DNA of 64,000 nt from the NCBI GenBank assembly GCA_017165825.1, contig CM029376.1:18082833-18146832 (forward strand), written 5' to 3'. The notes under the pieces were generated by a model that saw only the letters and a program-made list of their open reading frames with translations, searched no databases and had not been told where the DNA came from. Positions within the stretch are counted from its first letter, which is position 1. Each line of letters starts with the position of its first letter. Source of the DNA: Hepsetus odoe. Lineage: Eukaryota > Chordata > Actinopteri > Characiformes > Hepsetidae. Both the position numbers and the translations under genes were made by a program. Below are positions 50,279 through 63,099 of this stretch, in pieces.

Positions 50279-50505
50279 GTGCAGCGATGGCCCAGTAGTT
50301 AGCAAGTAGGCCCCAGGATGAGAAGGTCATGTGGTCAAACCCAGACCAGTAGGTTGCCCTGAGGTGCCCTTGAGCAAGATACCATCCCCATCACTGCTCC
50401 CTGGGTGCTGAACATAGCTGCCCCCTGCTGCGTGGTGTGTATGGGTGAAAATCAGAGATTGGATATAGTTTGTTTTGCAATTAGTGTTTCACAATGACAA
50501 AGTCA
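50279..50505 (+). mobile_element. tRNA-derived SINE, family A, diverged
   Basis: gtgcagcgatggcccagtag as head, B box degraded to tggtcaaaccc, then gaccagtaggttgccctgag, ccttgagcaagataccatcc, agctgccccctgctgcgtgg and the end ttcacaatgacaaagtcatg. More diverged than the other copies, probably older. Confidence 0.85.
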
Positions 50506-50783
50506 TGTAAACTAATTCACTGTTAATAACTGTTTTTTTTTTTTTGTTTATTTATTTGGAGTCAAACCAAGCAGTTATACAACACGGGCTACTCTCTGAA
50601 ACATAGGTGTTACAATTTATTAAAGCGTAAAAAAAAAAAAAGTACAGTTTATGTGAAGTGTGCACCAAACCATCATGTCTACCTTTAAAAAGCTTTAAAA
50701 CATACAAATAAACATAATATGAATATAATAATAAACATAAATGTAAACATATATGGCATGCATAAAAAAATAATATATTTAAT

Positions 50784-50826
50784 TATATATATATATATAT
50801 ATATAATTACATATTATTTTTTGCGC

Positions 50827-50862
<36 letters not shown>
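50784..50862. repeat. (AT)n microsatellites
   Basis: Two AT tracts, 50784-50805 and 50830-50862, separated by a short AT-rich spacer. Confidence 0.93.
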
Positions 50863-50865
<3 letters not shown>

Positions 50866-51310
50866 GCAAATAAAACAACCTTTATAACGAAATTACGAAA
50901 TTAAATAATGCTTGTATTTGAAAACAAATACTTCTTATAGTGCCTAAGACTTTTGTACCATACAGTTCTCTGCCCAGTAATCCAGAGCCAATACGAGGAC
51001 TGCTCTACCAATGCTCTGTAGTACCTTCTAAACAAGTGATGTCCAAACTTTTTTTTATGTCATCATTAAATCATATTTCCTTTCTACAAAGCCGGACATG
51101 TCAGGTATAAAAACTCTAGTTTATTTATCAACCATTACTTTGACTTAATGGATGCTCTGATACTTAACTTGTTGAGACGCTCATTTGTTTCCAGCAGGAC
51201 AAACATTTAACCGTGTCTGGCAGTGTCCTGTAAGCTCATACATCTTGACGTTTAAGACGACCCTCACTGTCATCTGTGGTTTTAAGTTCCCTGAGCAACT
51301 GGAACTCGCA

Positions 51311-51313
51311 TTA

Positions 51314-51344
<31 letters not shown>
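51311..51344. repeat. (AT)n microsatellite followed by CT-rich tract
   Basis: About 16 AT units with one C, followed by a run of nine C and pyrimidine-rich sequence to 51430. Confidence 0.93.
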
Positions 51345-51479
51345 CTACCCCCCCCCTTCCTCTTTTGCTCTTCTGCTCTCTTTCTATTACTTGCTCCTCT
51401 GCTCTCTTTTTCTTTTTTCTATTCTTCCCTCAGTTCTGGATGCCCTGCTGATTTGGGTTTAAAGTTTGTGCTCCATCAA

Positions 51480-51860
51480 GCTTTGAGCTTTGCTTAGTTT
51501 CCTCCCCACAGAGGCAGCGAACTGCGTAGCCATTCTACACTAACTTTGTCTTCTAGAACACTTGTGTCAGGCGGACTGAATTCCATCTGTCTCAGATGGG
51601 GCAAGACTTTTGCTGATGAGGGCTTTGAATGATTAATGTTCAGCTTGCGTTTTGTCTTCATTATCCCAATAATTTATCCCACTGTGTCCCATATTCAACA
51701 CGACTTCCATTTGGTTTAGAGTGGCGCCACAGAGACATTCCTAACTATAACACTAAAATGATCGCTGACAGCATCGTGTTGTGCCATAAAGAAAATAAAG
51801 TGTTTCCTCTCAGGAACCTATTGAGAATTAATGGGTTACCAGGAAATTTTCCTCAATGAA
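51480..51860. promoter_or_regulatory. Candidate conserved non-coding element
   Basis: Complex, non-repetitive block with cttatcccaataatttatcc-like words near 51659, agagtggcgccacagagaca (51718) and gagaattaatgggttaccag (51822). No exon signals. Regulatory role is inferred. Confidence 0.3.
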
Positions 51861-51974
51861 GTATTACACTTTCACAAGCATTTCTTTTTATTCAATTATC
51901 GACGACTTCTTTAACCCTTAACTGCGTATTTTCAAAGAGAAATTCTCTTTCAATTATTGTTTTAATTTTTAATT

Positions 51975-52078
51975 CGTTCATTCACTAATTTGTTCATTCG
52001 TTCATTCATGCATTCATTCATTCATTCATTCATTTGTCCCTTTATTCATTCATTCATTTACTCATTCATTCATTCTTT
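51975..52078. repeat. (CATT)n microsatellite
   Basis: About 24 imperfect CATT/TTCA units. Confidence 0.93.
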
Positions 52079-52206
52079 TAAAAAACAGACCCAGGGCCAG
52101 TTCAAAATGCAAGATTTTTTAGTAAGACCAACAATTTAAGTCCTATAGGAATGCACTATATTGCTTTTCATTATCAATGGGCTTGACTTGGGTTTAGACC
52201 AAAAAC

Positions 52207-52212
52207 AACAAC

Positions 52213-52247
<35 letters not shown>

Positions 52248-52278
52248 TGATCATAATAATAATCATCGTCATCGTCAT
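52207..52278. repeat. (AAC)n(TAA)n(ATC)n trinucleotide repeats
   Basis: Three AAC units, about 13 TAA units to 52244, then TGA/TAA and ATC/GTC units to 52278. Confidence 0.93.
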
Positions 52279-55059
52279 GAGTATGGGGCCCTTTTTGGGG
52301 TATTTTTTTTTACGTTGAATAAAAATGGAAAACAACGAAATGAGAGCATCATATGAAATTCTTCACTGCAATTAATTAAAGCCCTTCATTTATCTAAATA
52401 TTTGGAATAAAAACCCAGTTAATGCAAAATAAAAAATTTCTTTTTTATCATTTATTTCAATATAATCATGTTATCTTGCAGTTGCAGTTAGGATTTAATA
52501 AATATGATTTAACATTAGATTTAAAATTTTAAAACATCACTACGGTTAAATGTAAAAATAATTCTCAAAAATATAGAGATACATTTGTAAACAAAACATA
52601 GACACTAGAAAACACATGTTTAAAGTGATAAACAAATCTAAATGTACTGAAATTTCTTCAGTGGCTTTTGGGTTTAATATTTTGCACTGAGTTAACTGCA
52701 GCTACACTGTAACGGTTGGAGGGTTTTGTGGTGCGGAATACCCACAGCTGACCCTCATCCAGTGATATACTGTTCTGGACCTCAGAATACTGTAAAAGCC
52801 TGTGTGAATAACAGCCCTGGCCATAGTTGCAGAGGTAAGCTGAACTGGAAAATTCTCTCAACATTTACACACACACAAACATCTCATGTATAACCAGTGT
52901 ATGTTCTGCTTACTTTGTAGGCCTTGATTGAGTTTTGCTTTGACATGTGGGCAATAATTTGATTTTAACTAGTGCAGTTTGTCTATATCAAAAGTGAAAA
53001 TAGTTTTATCATTGTTATTATTATTATTACTAATTAATATTATTACACACAGTTCATAAAACAAAATGATGCATGACTTTATAAAGTATAAACTTTTTAA
53101 TAATACCATTGGATAAAATGTCTGTTGTAACAAGTATGATTTCATTGGGAATTCTTTTTTTTTATTTGCCTATGTATCTTTATAGCTTAAAACCATATGC
53201 CTGGTTTTCAAGAGAGGCTATCAGTTCCAAAATATATACCCCATGAAGAGACATTTAGAATGGAGTTATTCAGATCGGGGAAATGAAAAGGGAGAAAACC
53301 TGATGAATTGTGCAATAAAAAAGATCCCGCAGCATAAGACACAGTCGGACTAGTCGGACACATTTGCTAAGGCAACTAGAGTTACAGGATTATCGTGCGA
53401 TGGATCAGCTACTGCTGAGAGTGTGAACAGCAGCTGATACATTAAAGAGCTTTAACACATGCCTGACTATTGTTTCTAAAGATATACTATTTACAATTTC
53501 AGTACAGCTTGTCTACTTTATAGTTATTTCAAGTTATTTCATCATTTGCATTATTTACAGTCTTGTTTATTTGTTCATTTCTGTTTGTTTCCTTCACATT
53601 AATAGAAGGCCAAGAAATATCATTGCTAGTATTCTCGGCTGCAACAAACCTTTTGAAGGAAATACATCTGCTGCAGATGTTTTGGCACACATACACTTTC
53701 AGGACCACTTCAGCACAAAAACAGGAATGCTTTTGAAAGCACAGCCATTACTGAAGTATGTAAAAGGCAGAGATAGGTCAGTGGAGCTCCACACATGAAT
53801 GTAAATGACTTTGGAATTTGCAGATCTCTGGATTTCAGAAGTGGGGATTAAAAGCTCATGTTCCAGCTGACTGTGTGATAATCAATACGAAGTGAGCAGC
53901 CCAAACATGATATTTGTGACATTCCACTAGTGGACCACTGTATTCTGCCTGAGCAAGCATGATATGAGGTTAAACCTACATTTGAAAGAATTATGGTCCG
54001 ATTATATTATCGGATGGCTTTTGTAAAAATGATCATTTCAAAAAACGTAATGAATGAGTGGATGAAAATAACAATACTTTTTCTAGATCCAACCCTAAAA
54101 CAAATGAAGCTGTAGCATCAGAACATAGCAGGTAGCTTTGGAGTAGAACTGATAAGCCCTGCTTTTACTGGAAAACTGATTTGTACTGTAGAGAAAACCA
54201 GAGGTTGTGCTCAAAAGTTTATTTGAAGGCAGATTACGTCTAGAAGACTGTGCCCATGTCTAAGGCAAGAAAGCCCCAGAATGAAATACGGATAATTTAG
54301 TGCCTAATTATTAGAAATCATCATCATTATTTCCCTTACAAACAGAATATTTTGCCAAATTGTCAAAAAGAAGCACAGATTGCCTTTTCTGGAATATGAG
54401 TGCACTAAAGATGACTATTTTTTATTCGCGTGAAAATTTAACTGGAAAATTCACTTTCATTATTCAAATCATTCAAATGTTTTAAAGCATGTTTGCTAGA
54501 AAATCTATTGTAACATAAAATAAAGTCACTTTCAATTCTAACATTCCTTTCAGTGTCCACACACCTTACAGACAAAAACATAGGCACAAGCGTGCTGCTT
54601 TGCTAGAAATGATGTCCTCCACCTTGGCCAAGGTGGCGGAGACATGCGGTCATCGATCCCTGTCTCACCTCCTCTCTATTATCAAATGTAACATCATTAT
54701 CTCTTGACCTTCGGCTGCCACTGATGGACACAGCCAACAGTCGTGCTTACACCAGCGGAAAGAGGTGGAGCAGGTCATCATTATCAAATTATATCTTTCT
54801 TCCCCATTGCTAGAGAATTTATCAAACAATGCGGTCAGAATCCTCTTCCATCTGCTTGGCATTTTCAAAGCCATTTTTGCAGATACTATTCCAGAACAAA
54901 GTGCTGTTCAGATTAGTAGAGAAATATCTTATCATAGAGTACAGTCTCAGTATAAACAGTACTAACAAACAAACCGTTCTTGATGCTGTAGAATCATGTA
55001 GAACAGGTCTGTAGAGAAGAGTCACTGAACTAGACAATGCATTCAAATGGATCTTCACA
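52279..55059. other. Non-coding sequence, no clear feature
   Basis: AT-rich with no recognised exon. 53320-53460 (gactagtcggacacatttgc, gatggatcagctactgctga) and 54600-54780 are more complex and could be regulatory. A (TTA)n run is at 53013-53030. Confidence 0.4.
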
Positions 55060-55490
55060 GTTCTTTATAGAACCTTTGCTTTTATTCAGGAATCCTTAAA
55101 GCCTTTTTGCTTCTAAAAAAATCTAAAAAATGGTTCTTTGAATTATACACATGTTTAACCACTTTATGTTCTCTTATGAACCAGATGTTTCTCTGGTTCT
55201 GGTTCTGATGTTTGCAGAAGAGATATTTGAATGTGTGAAAGGTTTCAAAGGATTGAGCCTTTACATAATATATAAACCAATCTGAAGATTCCACCTTAGA
55301 CCTCCGAAACCTCATGTGGAGGTTCCTGAAAAATGTTTCTTCCATTTCATAGTTTCATTTGCAAATATAGTTCTCTGAAGAACATCACTGGAAATTCAAT
55401 GACCATATGTTTGTTTTTTTTTTGGTTTTTTTTTTTTAAGAAAATATCTCTGTGTGGTACTTTTATTTTTTAGAGTACTATCAGCTGTTT
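55060..55490. mobile_element. Possible palindromic MITE remnant (AGAACC-type)
   Basis: ctttatagaacctttgcttt at the left and ttttattttttagagtacta at the right, with aaaaaatggttctttgaatt, ggaggttcctgaaaaatgtt and agttctctgaagaacatcac inside, recall short fish DNA elements rich in 'ggttctttgaagaacc'. Ends are not clearly inverted. Other pieces of similar style are near 56280-56540 and 59560-59720. Confidence 0.3.
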
Positions 55491-55750
55491 AACACTTAAA
55501 ATAATAAATACTTGCAATAAAATAAATGGAACCATATCTTAACTGTGCAGGGAAGAGAATTTACTGCAGAGGGCAGTGTAGAAAACATCTAATAAAGTAT
55601 TAAACACACAGCCATTCATGTTGCAGCTGCACTAAATTACTAGATTGATTAACTCTTCTGTTGTCCACAGCCTAGTGACAATGAAATTCTATTCCTTGGA
55701 GAACACATTACAAGATGACATGCCAAACTCTCCCTGTCCTCTCTGAGACA

Positions 55751-55805
55751 TCACACACACACACACACACACACATCACACACACACCCCCACACACACA
55801 CACAC
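55751..55805. repeat. (CA)n microsatellite, interrupted
   Basis: About 23 CA units with a T and a CCCC interruption. Confidence 0.95.
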
Positions 55806-55824
55806 TGGGCTAGACTGTGTTGTC

Positions 55825-56065
55825 TTTGTGAAGGGTGAAGCGCTTTGGGCTGTAATTCCCAGAAGGCAGGGGGCGATTGGTTTATGTTATTGCGTTTGCC
55901 CACTTCCATGTAAAATGACTCGTGCTGTAATTGAAAAGGGAACTCTCGGGCGTGTTTGCCGAGTTAATCCGTTTAAGATCATTATGGGAATCGTCAATTG
56001 GCTTGACCCAGCTGCAGCGGGATGGGCAACAATAGCCCCGTCTCAGGAGTGAGTCGATCCGCAGC
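55825..56065. promoter_or_regulatory. Candidate conserved non-coding element
   Basis: One of the most exon-like but non-coding blocks: gggctgtaattcccagaagg (55849), cgtgctgtaattgaaaaggg (55921), gagttaatccgtttaagatc (55961), cagctgcagcgggatgggca. Short frames on both strands, no splice signals. GTAATT, TTAATCC and CAGCTG are homeodomain- and bHLH-type words. Confidence 0.37.
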
Positions 56066-59000
56066 CCCAGCAGGCCAGAGGTTAATGAATGATTCTTTCT
56101 CACTTTGTAACCCAGTGAGATGTGAGGCTTCAGAGGCCAGAGGCTCGTCCCTCAAGAGGATAGATATGTGACTTAAACACAACCAACAGAAAGGGAATAT
56201 TTTACAGACACTTTTAAAAATAGGTTCCTTATTCTGGCTGGAATTGTCATGTGTTAAAAATGCATAAAACATTGCCTACAAAAATAAATGAACCAAATCT
56301 CAAAACCTAAAAATAAAGAGGCCAAAAAGGGTTCATTGGAACAGTTCCATAAAAAAAAATATTCTACTGGTTTTCTAAATTCCCTTTTAGTTGTTTGTTC
56401 CTCAAAAAGCTATTTTCTAGAATTCATGGAGTGTTCAAGGCCCCTCCGTGTAATTTTAAAGAACTAGATTAAAGATTGCTTTTTATTTCTAGAACAAATG
56501 AGGAACCTTAATTTAAGTGTATTTTGAAACATCACAGGTCTGTCCATATACAGGGAGGGGTATTAGTTAAAAATAAACTAACAATAAAAAAAGGTAAAAA
56601 AAAACAAAACAGATCAATTTAAGTTGGCTAAATAAAAAAAAAAATTGGTTGATTGCTGAGAGTTTTGTTCTTTTGACATGCTGGTAATTGAATTAAAATA
56701 TTAAGACATTTGTAAGCTGAAATGCAATGTTCACAGTGTGTACAGGATCTATATTGTAAATGTGTTACTTTTCCCATATACTCTATAATCATAATGGTTT
56801 CTGAATTGTTTATGGGTGTAATACTGCCAATTAATGAGTTTTTTCAAGGTTATATCAGATTCTGAACAGTGAAAAATCTCAGTAAGCAGTTGTTACATAA
56901 AAGTGAATTTAATGATTAAGGATATTGTGTGAAGCTGACAGGCATACTGACTGCATCACTGACTGATACAGAAGACAAAGTAAGACCAGTAACCAGAAAG
57001 ATCTGCAAAATCTTTAAAGGGATGTGGTCTCACTGTGGCCCTTTGAATTTGTCTTAAAGGCTTAATTGTTACTAATGCATATAAATAATAATGAACCAAT
57101 AAACCATTCCTAACTCCTAGATAAGAGTAGCCTTATTAGAATGGGTCACTGGATATCATATGTAACACATCCAGTGTAAAGTCAGCTCATTCTGCTGACT
57201 TGACACTTCAGCAGGCTCTCTGTTTTTTAGCATTGATATCACTGTGATTTTCTGAGAGAGTGGGATGTCCTTGATTCACATCAGGAGATTAGGAAGTCCG
57301 TGTTCAAGAAGCCTCTGAGAAATTCACATCTGAAATAACACATTAACATTGTCTTGGCAGCCCATTGTGGGAGCCTGAATGACTCAATCTCTTCCTGAGG
57401 TTACACAGGTGCCACCTCACACAGCTGGCAATAGCAAAAAAGATACTTTTCAGGATGAGGTGACCACACGCCCCAGACCATTGTTTTTGCAGAGTTCTGT
57501 TTGATGTTGGAGTGACTTCCTGTACAATTCCTATATGAGCCATTTGTTTGTGTCAACTTTTACTCTAAATCACTTATCACATCAAAGAGGACCGGTCTGC
57601 TCCTGCATGGACAATGAGGGTTGCTCCAGTGTGATGAATGACACGGATGCAGACTGTTCCAATGCCTTCCTCCCCTGTGATGGATACTAGTGAACGCAGA
57701 TTTATGCCCTTCAAAATTCAAACTTTGTAAACATAGAGATGGTCTGGAAAACCTGCTTGAAACAAGTACATTTATATTGCGCCGTGTTTTTTTCATGCAA
57801 TCTGCAATCTGATGATATGCAAAGACTACTCAAAGTTGTGGTAGGATGTGCCATGCCTGTGTTCACCAAATAGCACACTTTGCATTTATTTCCTGAGAAA
57901 GAAATACAAATATTGGAGCAGGTAATAATAACAAAAATAAAAAAAATAACAAAACAAACTAGTCTTTTGTGGCCTTTTATGACCAAGAATATGGATTTAC
58001 AAAAAATCCTTTTTTAGTTCAGGTTGACTGTTGAAAGCCAAATGGCTAGCAAAGTGCTGCTCAAACACACCATCCTCAAAACGACACAACTCATTGAATT
58101 TTTTTCACTTCATTGGTTTCAGTCCCTTCTTTGCATCCCTCCTTTCAACTCCCGAAAGTACCTTTTTCTGTACTATCCTCTCTCTACACTGATTCTAAAC
58201 AGAGCATTAAGTGGTTTAACGCTACAAGTGTTACCAGTCTGAGCCATGAGAATTTCATTGCCCAGCAAAAAATTTGACAGGTTGCCAAAAAGCTGAACAA
58301 AACTATTCTGTCTGAGCTTCTAACTTCTGCTGTAGTGACTTCCTAGAAAGATTTGTAGACAGCATTTATTAAATTCCAGAGAGTGCAATTGGATACATAA
58401 CAAGGACTTTGTTTGACTCTTCATTCATTAGCAGTAAACTATAAGGAAGCCAGTCCAACAAATATGTTGAAACCGAGAAGCCTACATACAACAAACTAAC
58501 AGGTCAGCTTGAATGGACTTCAATGATAGCTAAACCAAGCAGGCATGTGCCTCAGCATTAACTTCAGACCATCTGAAACACTTTACAGTGATTGACAAAG
58601 TGTGCAGTTCACTCCCACACTCTCCAGAGAAAAAAGGCCCACGGATGCCATCAAAGCAGCTGTTTCAATTCTGCCCACAGTAACACAATGTGTTCTGTTT
58701 TGCCCCCGGACCTTTAGACCTATTGCATTTTTCATGCTGTTAGTGATGAAGCATCCGAAAACAATCCTTCTTTACAATCTGGATGAACAACATGTCTATA
58801 AGAATGTATGATCATATTCATAACCTGTTATAATGCATTTATAAGGCATTATCAACGTAGCTCTAAAAACTGACCAAATGAATTACATTGTGTGATCGCT
58901 ATTGGTTTATTATGCATATGATATGTCAACACATTAAGCTGTCAATACTACTTTCATGTCTTGCCATGATTTAGAATTTTTTTAAATGAATAGTAATTTT

Positions 59001-59318
59001 TTAAATTTAACAACCCACGATTTGTATCATCCAATATGTAAAGACAGTTAAAGCTGCATGACAATTGCCATTACATAGAAAAATGATTATTTTAGACATT
59101 ATCAAAGGCTAATTCCAACAAACCTTTAATTGTCTTGAAACTTTCAGGGGTGAACACAATGCAATGAGCCATTTATTACAAGTGACACTTGTTGGAACAA
59201 ACCTTTATGAATATTTATGTAGATTTAAGTCATTTGTCATAAATTCTTAGCTGAAGATGTTATATAGTCCAATGAACGACACGAATGATATGAATAATTT
59301 TAGTGTACTGTATAAAGT
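56066..59318. other. Non-coding sequence, no clear feature
   Basis: AT-rich, with A runs near 56340-56640. 57350-57690 is more complex. No exon or transposon recognised with confidence. Confidence 0.4.
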
Positions 59319-59336
59319 CTTCTCTCTCTCTCTATA

Positions 59337-59376
<40 letters not shown>

Positions 59377-59380
59377 CATA
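59319..59380. repeat. (CT)n(TA)n compound microsatellite
   Basis: Seven CT units, then about 17 TA units and CATA repeats. Confidence 0.94.
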
Positions 59381-60388
59381 TCATGTATGCAATGTAGCTT
59401 TTAATTGGAGCTTTTAATTCATGGTGTTAAGTAAACCTGGCTATAACGTGTAAAGCAGTTTTATTAGTGTAATAAACTATACCTTATGAATATATATCAA
59501 TAAATATGAATACCAATGTTCATATAAACACCTCCACACAATCTAAAAAAGGAATTTTAGGGAATAAGGAATAAAGAGGTTTTACCTAATAAATGAGTTA
59601 TTTACTAGTTTAAAGCTTTTTCCACTGGATTTACTTTTACAGAGAGGTTCTTAATGTGGTTACTTGTACCTTCTTTTACTGCAAAGGTTCTCTTTATTTA
59701 GAACCTTTATTAATGTTTTTGTATGTTGCTAGAAAACGTGGCTGATTTTTCATGAATTTAAGTGAACTGTTTGATTATTAGTTCTGACTTTCCCGCAGTT
59801 AAAGATGATAGTGAATAAACATATATAGTATACACAGTAATACATAATAATTGCTATATGACAGTGTGACACGTTATGGGAGATTTTAGTAAGCTGTGAT
59901 CTGGAGCGATAGTCCGCTGTTTAGTATCATTTAGGAAGCTATGTCTTTTTGGCATCTGCACATACTCTGTCACGCTAAAGGATGTGATGAAGGCCACATC
60001 CCCTGCCTTTACAAATCACTGAAAAGCTCTTCACGCTCTGTCATTTCCTCATGTCTAAATCTCTGGACTGGAGTAAATTTAACCTGCCTGATAGAAATAA
60101 ACTGTTCTTAAGATTACATGGGGGATGATATCTGCTTTTCTATTGACATTGAGTTCAAACAATGTCAGAATGTAACCAAAAAATTTATTTCCCCAAAGTA
60201 ATTTCTAATAACACAAGAAATGGAAAATTAGGATCCGAAAAATGAATTGTCAGGCTTCAGTTGTACTGCATGTTTTGAGAAGACAGGTAGGTCTTATCAT
60301 CACTGTCGTAGCCAGACTTTGTAACTTCTTAATGCATGTTATACTAAGTAATGTACTAAGTAGTTTACTCTGTTCTAAGCCATTTCTA

Positions 60389-60391
<3 letters not shown>
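59381..60391. other. Non-coding sequence, no clear feature
   Basis: AT-rich. Words like gagaggttcttaatgtgg at 59640 may be remnants of a short DNA element. No exon recognised. Confidence 0.4.
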
Positions 60392-60438
<47 letters not shown>

Positions 60439-60461
60439 ATGTTATATATATATATATATAT
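60392..60461. repeat. (TA)n microsatellite, left flank of a Tc1 copy
   Basis: About 70 bases of TA with two breaks; the Tc1-like element begins at its end and a further (TA)n follows the element at 60962. Confidence 0.94.
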
Positions 60462-60956
60462 TCAGAACTGTGTTGTGGAAAAATGCTGTAAACAAAGAAT
60501 GCTTTCAAAATGGAAGCAGCACTATTAATTATTTAACCAACAAATGCAGCGTCAATGAACAAAGAGAATCCACTGACCAATATTTGTGTGACCACCCTTT
60601 GCCTTCAAAACAGCATCAGTTCTTCTCTAGGTACACTCGTACGTTTTGAAGGAACCTTCGGAAGTTAGTAGGTTGTTCCAAACATCGAGAATCCAACCGC
60701 AGATCTTCTGTGGATGTAGCTTCCACACCCTTCTGTTTCTTCATGTAATCCAGACACACTGGATGATGTTGAGATCAGGTCTCTGTGGGGGCCAGAAGAA
60801 CCGATGCTGGTTTGAAGGCAAAAGGTAGTAACACCAAATATTGATTTGATTTAGATTTTGTTCGCTCACTTTGCATTTTGTAAATGGATTATTTATATTT
60901 CTGAAAGCATTCTTTGTTTACACCATTTTTTCCACACCTGCCTAAAACTTTTGCAC

Positions 60957-60961
<5 letters not shown>
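60462..60961 (-). mobile_element. Tc1-like element, AGGCAGGTG-end family, internally deleted
   Basis: Right end accattttttccacacctgc (60921) followed by ctaaaacttttgcacagta matches the family end; the left end is damaged but ggaaaaatgctgtaaacaaa (60477) and caccctttgccttcaaaaca (60593) are clear. On the minus strand, 60650-60790 encodes the C-terminal transposase block with gagacctgatctcaacatca (PDLNII-type motif) and the following part up to the stop. The other half of the gene is missing, with a join near 60790. The retained part differs from the copies at 8776 and 62020, so it was shortened independently. Confidence 0.85.
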
Positions 60962-60987
<26 letters not shown>

Positions 60988-61083
60988 GCATATATATATA
61001 TATATATATAAGAGAGATATATATATATATATAAGGAGAGATACATATAGTATAAAATTAACATGCACTATATATATATATAA
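60962..61083. repeat. (TA)n and (GA)-interrupted TA repeats
   Basis: Three TA tracts separated by gca, agagagat and ggagagatacatatag. They directly follow the Tc1 end. Confidence 0.92.
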
Positions 61084-61274
61084 AGATACATATTGAACAC
61101 TGATGCATTTATTTATAAAAACATATGTGAACTTATGGATGCTAACAGATAATAACATTTTTGTTTACATTATCATGTTGTTAAATTATGTTGTAGTTTA
61201 CTTACATAGTCGAGTGATTTAGGCCTGCTTTCCTCTTTGCATATGAGGTGGAGTTATTGACTGGTTATAAGACG

Positions 61275-61605
61275 TCTAAAAGCTCCTTTTTTAGAAACAC
61301 AGCACCAAGTCAGTCAGAAGGAAGAGTGCTGAAGGGTCCTACTTCACCTCTCTCAACACCACACAGGACATTCCAGCCACTCAAACCTACTGACGTCAAT
61401 CAGGGATGCTCTCTGAGCCCAGTGGCCACAAGCACCTCCCCGGGTGCCGGGGCCGATGCCAGTGGACAGGAAACTTGGCAAAGGTGGAGCGGCTCGACCT
61501 CCACCGTGACACTAACACTATTAAAGCACTCAAGGCCGCAGAGGTGCTCGTCTCCCACGTCCCCACATCCTGTCTGGAAGTGATGCTTCCTCTTCCTCGT
61601 GTTCA
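61275..61605. other. GC-rich complex block; weak exon or regulatory candidate
   Basis: About 330 bases much richer in G and C than the surroundings. It begins after ctccttttttag, which looks like an acceptor, and a plus-strand frame stays open for about 100 codons, but the predicted peptide is only Ser/Thr/Pro-rich without a domain, the other strand is also partly open, and no matching donor is obvious. It contains a perfect CRE (tgacgtca, 61391-61398). I judge regulatory DNA slightly more likely than an exon. Confidence 0.3.
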
Positions 61606-61777
61606 TGCAACAGAATTTTTAAAATGGGAAAAAAATCGATAGTGGATATTGTTGATGTAATTAGTTTCAGTGGGACCTTTGACTACAGCAGTGACTGTCT
61701 TAAAATTAGTCTTTAGGTTCATGAACATTTTACTACACAGCTTAAGCATATCCTGTAATGCTATCAGTCTATATTAT

Positions 61778-61779
<2 letters not shown>

Positions 61780-61850
<71 letters not shown>

Positions 61851-61851
61851 A
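61780..61851. repeat. (TA)n microsatellite
   Basis: About 35 TA units with one C. Confidence 0.95.
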
Positions 61852-62019
61852 TGTCATTATATTGTAAATATACAAGACACAAATTAATTCTCGATCTGCT
61901 ACATTCTTTAAAAATGGTATTTTATAGTTATACTGAATATTTGATTTTATGATATTTTTGTTATCGTGATGGATATTTAGTTCTGTATATCTCTATAGTT
62001 CCAGCAAAAGTTTAATATA

Positions 62020-62555
62020 CACACAGCAAAAAGTTTTAGGCAGGTGTGAAAAAAATGCTGTAAACAAAGAATGCTTTCAGGAATAGAAATAATGATTTTA
62101 TTTTAATCATTTACAAAATGCAAAGTGAGCGAACAAAAGAAAAATTCAAATCAAATCAATATTTGGTGTTACTTACCGTTGCCTTCAAACCACACTGCCC
62201 TTCTAGGTAACACTTGCACAAAGTCAGGATTCTGTAGGATTATAGTCGGTGTATGATCAACCAGTTTTACCAAACAGGTGCTGATGATCATCAGTGTCAC
62301 ACGGAGGCTGAAACACAGTCATGTTTGGAACAACCTACCAGCAGAGTTCCTTCAAAAACTGTGTGCAAGTGTACCTTGAAGAACTGATGCTGTTTTGAAG
62401 GCAAAGGTGGTCAAGACCTAATATTGATTTGATTTCTTTTGTCTACTGCATTTTTGTTGATTGGATGAAAATAAATGATTAACACTTCCATTTTTGAAAG
62501 CATTCTTTGTTTACAGCATTTTTTCAATAATCTAAAACTTTTGCACAGTACTGTA
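62020..62555 (+). mobile_element. Tc1-like short element, AGGCAGGTG-end family, both ends present
   Basis: Left end agcaaaaagttttaggcagg (62026) and right end aaaacttttgcacagtactg, both good matches to the family's inverted termini. Inside, the long sub-terminal region (caatatttggtgttacttac, gcacaaagtcaggattctgt) is followed by a jump at about 62318 to the end of the transposase gene (tttggaacaacctaccagca, gagttccttcaaaaactgtg, gatgctgttttgaaggcaaa). The join is at nearly the same place as in the 8776 copy. It has no coding capacity but would be mobile with a helper transposase if the ends are intact. Confidence 0.87.
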
Positions 62556-63099
62556 TTTAAAAAAAGTTCACTATAAATATTATTATCAAGTAATAACAAA
62601 AAAACATGACAAGTAGCTCCAAAACATGAAAATTGCAGAAAAAACAGAAACTTCTTTTGTCTCTTCTGTAACTACTTATTAAAGTAACTACATTTGGGTT
62701 TGTATAGCAACCATTTGGAAACATGTCTGGACTGATTGATTTACATGAAAAGTATAGTTCTCTTCAAATGGTAATTTAGTAACAGTCATGGGTTTAAATT
62801 TGTTACTCTATAACTTTATTGTTGCAGTACAGCAGAAAAACTTTCCCCCATCACTTTTCATTGAGATGACAGGGGCTGAGAGGAGTGTGGTATAGGTCAA
62901 GAACTCCCTCATCCTCCCCATCTTACAACCCCCCACACACAAACACACTTCTACAGCCTCCACTCTCCTTATTTCCTACCTCGACTGTGTGTGGACATGT
63001 TTCAGGGGTCACTAGAACCATTGCAGATGGTACTGTAGGGGACAACAGGGGACAACAGTGATAGAGACATGCGAAGAGTCTTGCTCACCTCCTCTTCAT
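62556..63099. other. Non-coding sequence, no clear feature
   Basis: AT-rich to about 62850, then more even. No exon recognised. Confidence 0.4.

Noticed and set aside
51975..52078. CRISPR-like regular repeats
   Set aside because: Simple CATT tandem units without spacers in vertebrate-type DNA.
55060..55490. Well-defined MITE
   Set aside because: The gaacc/ggttc words are suggestive, but I could not pair the two ends as inverted repeats, so it is kept only as a low-confidence feature.
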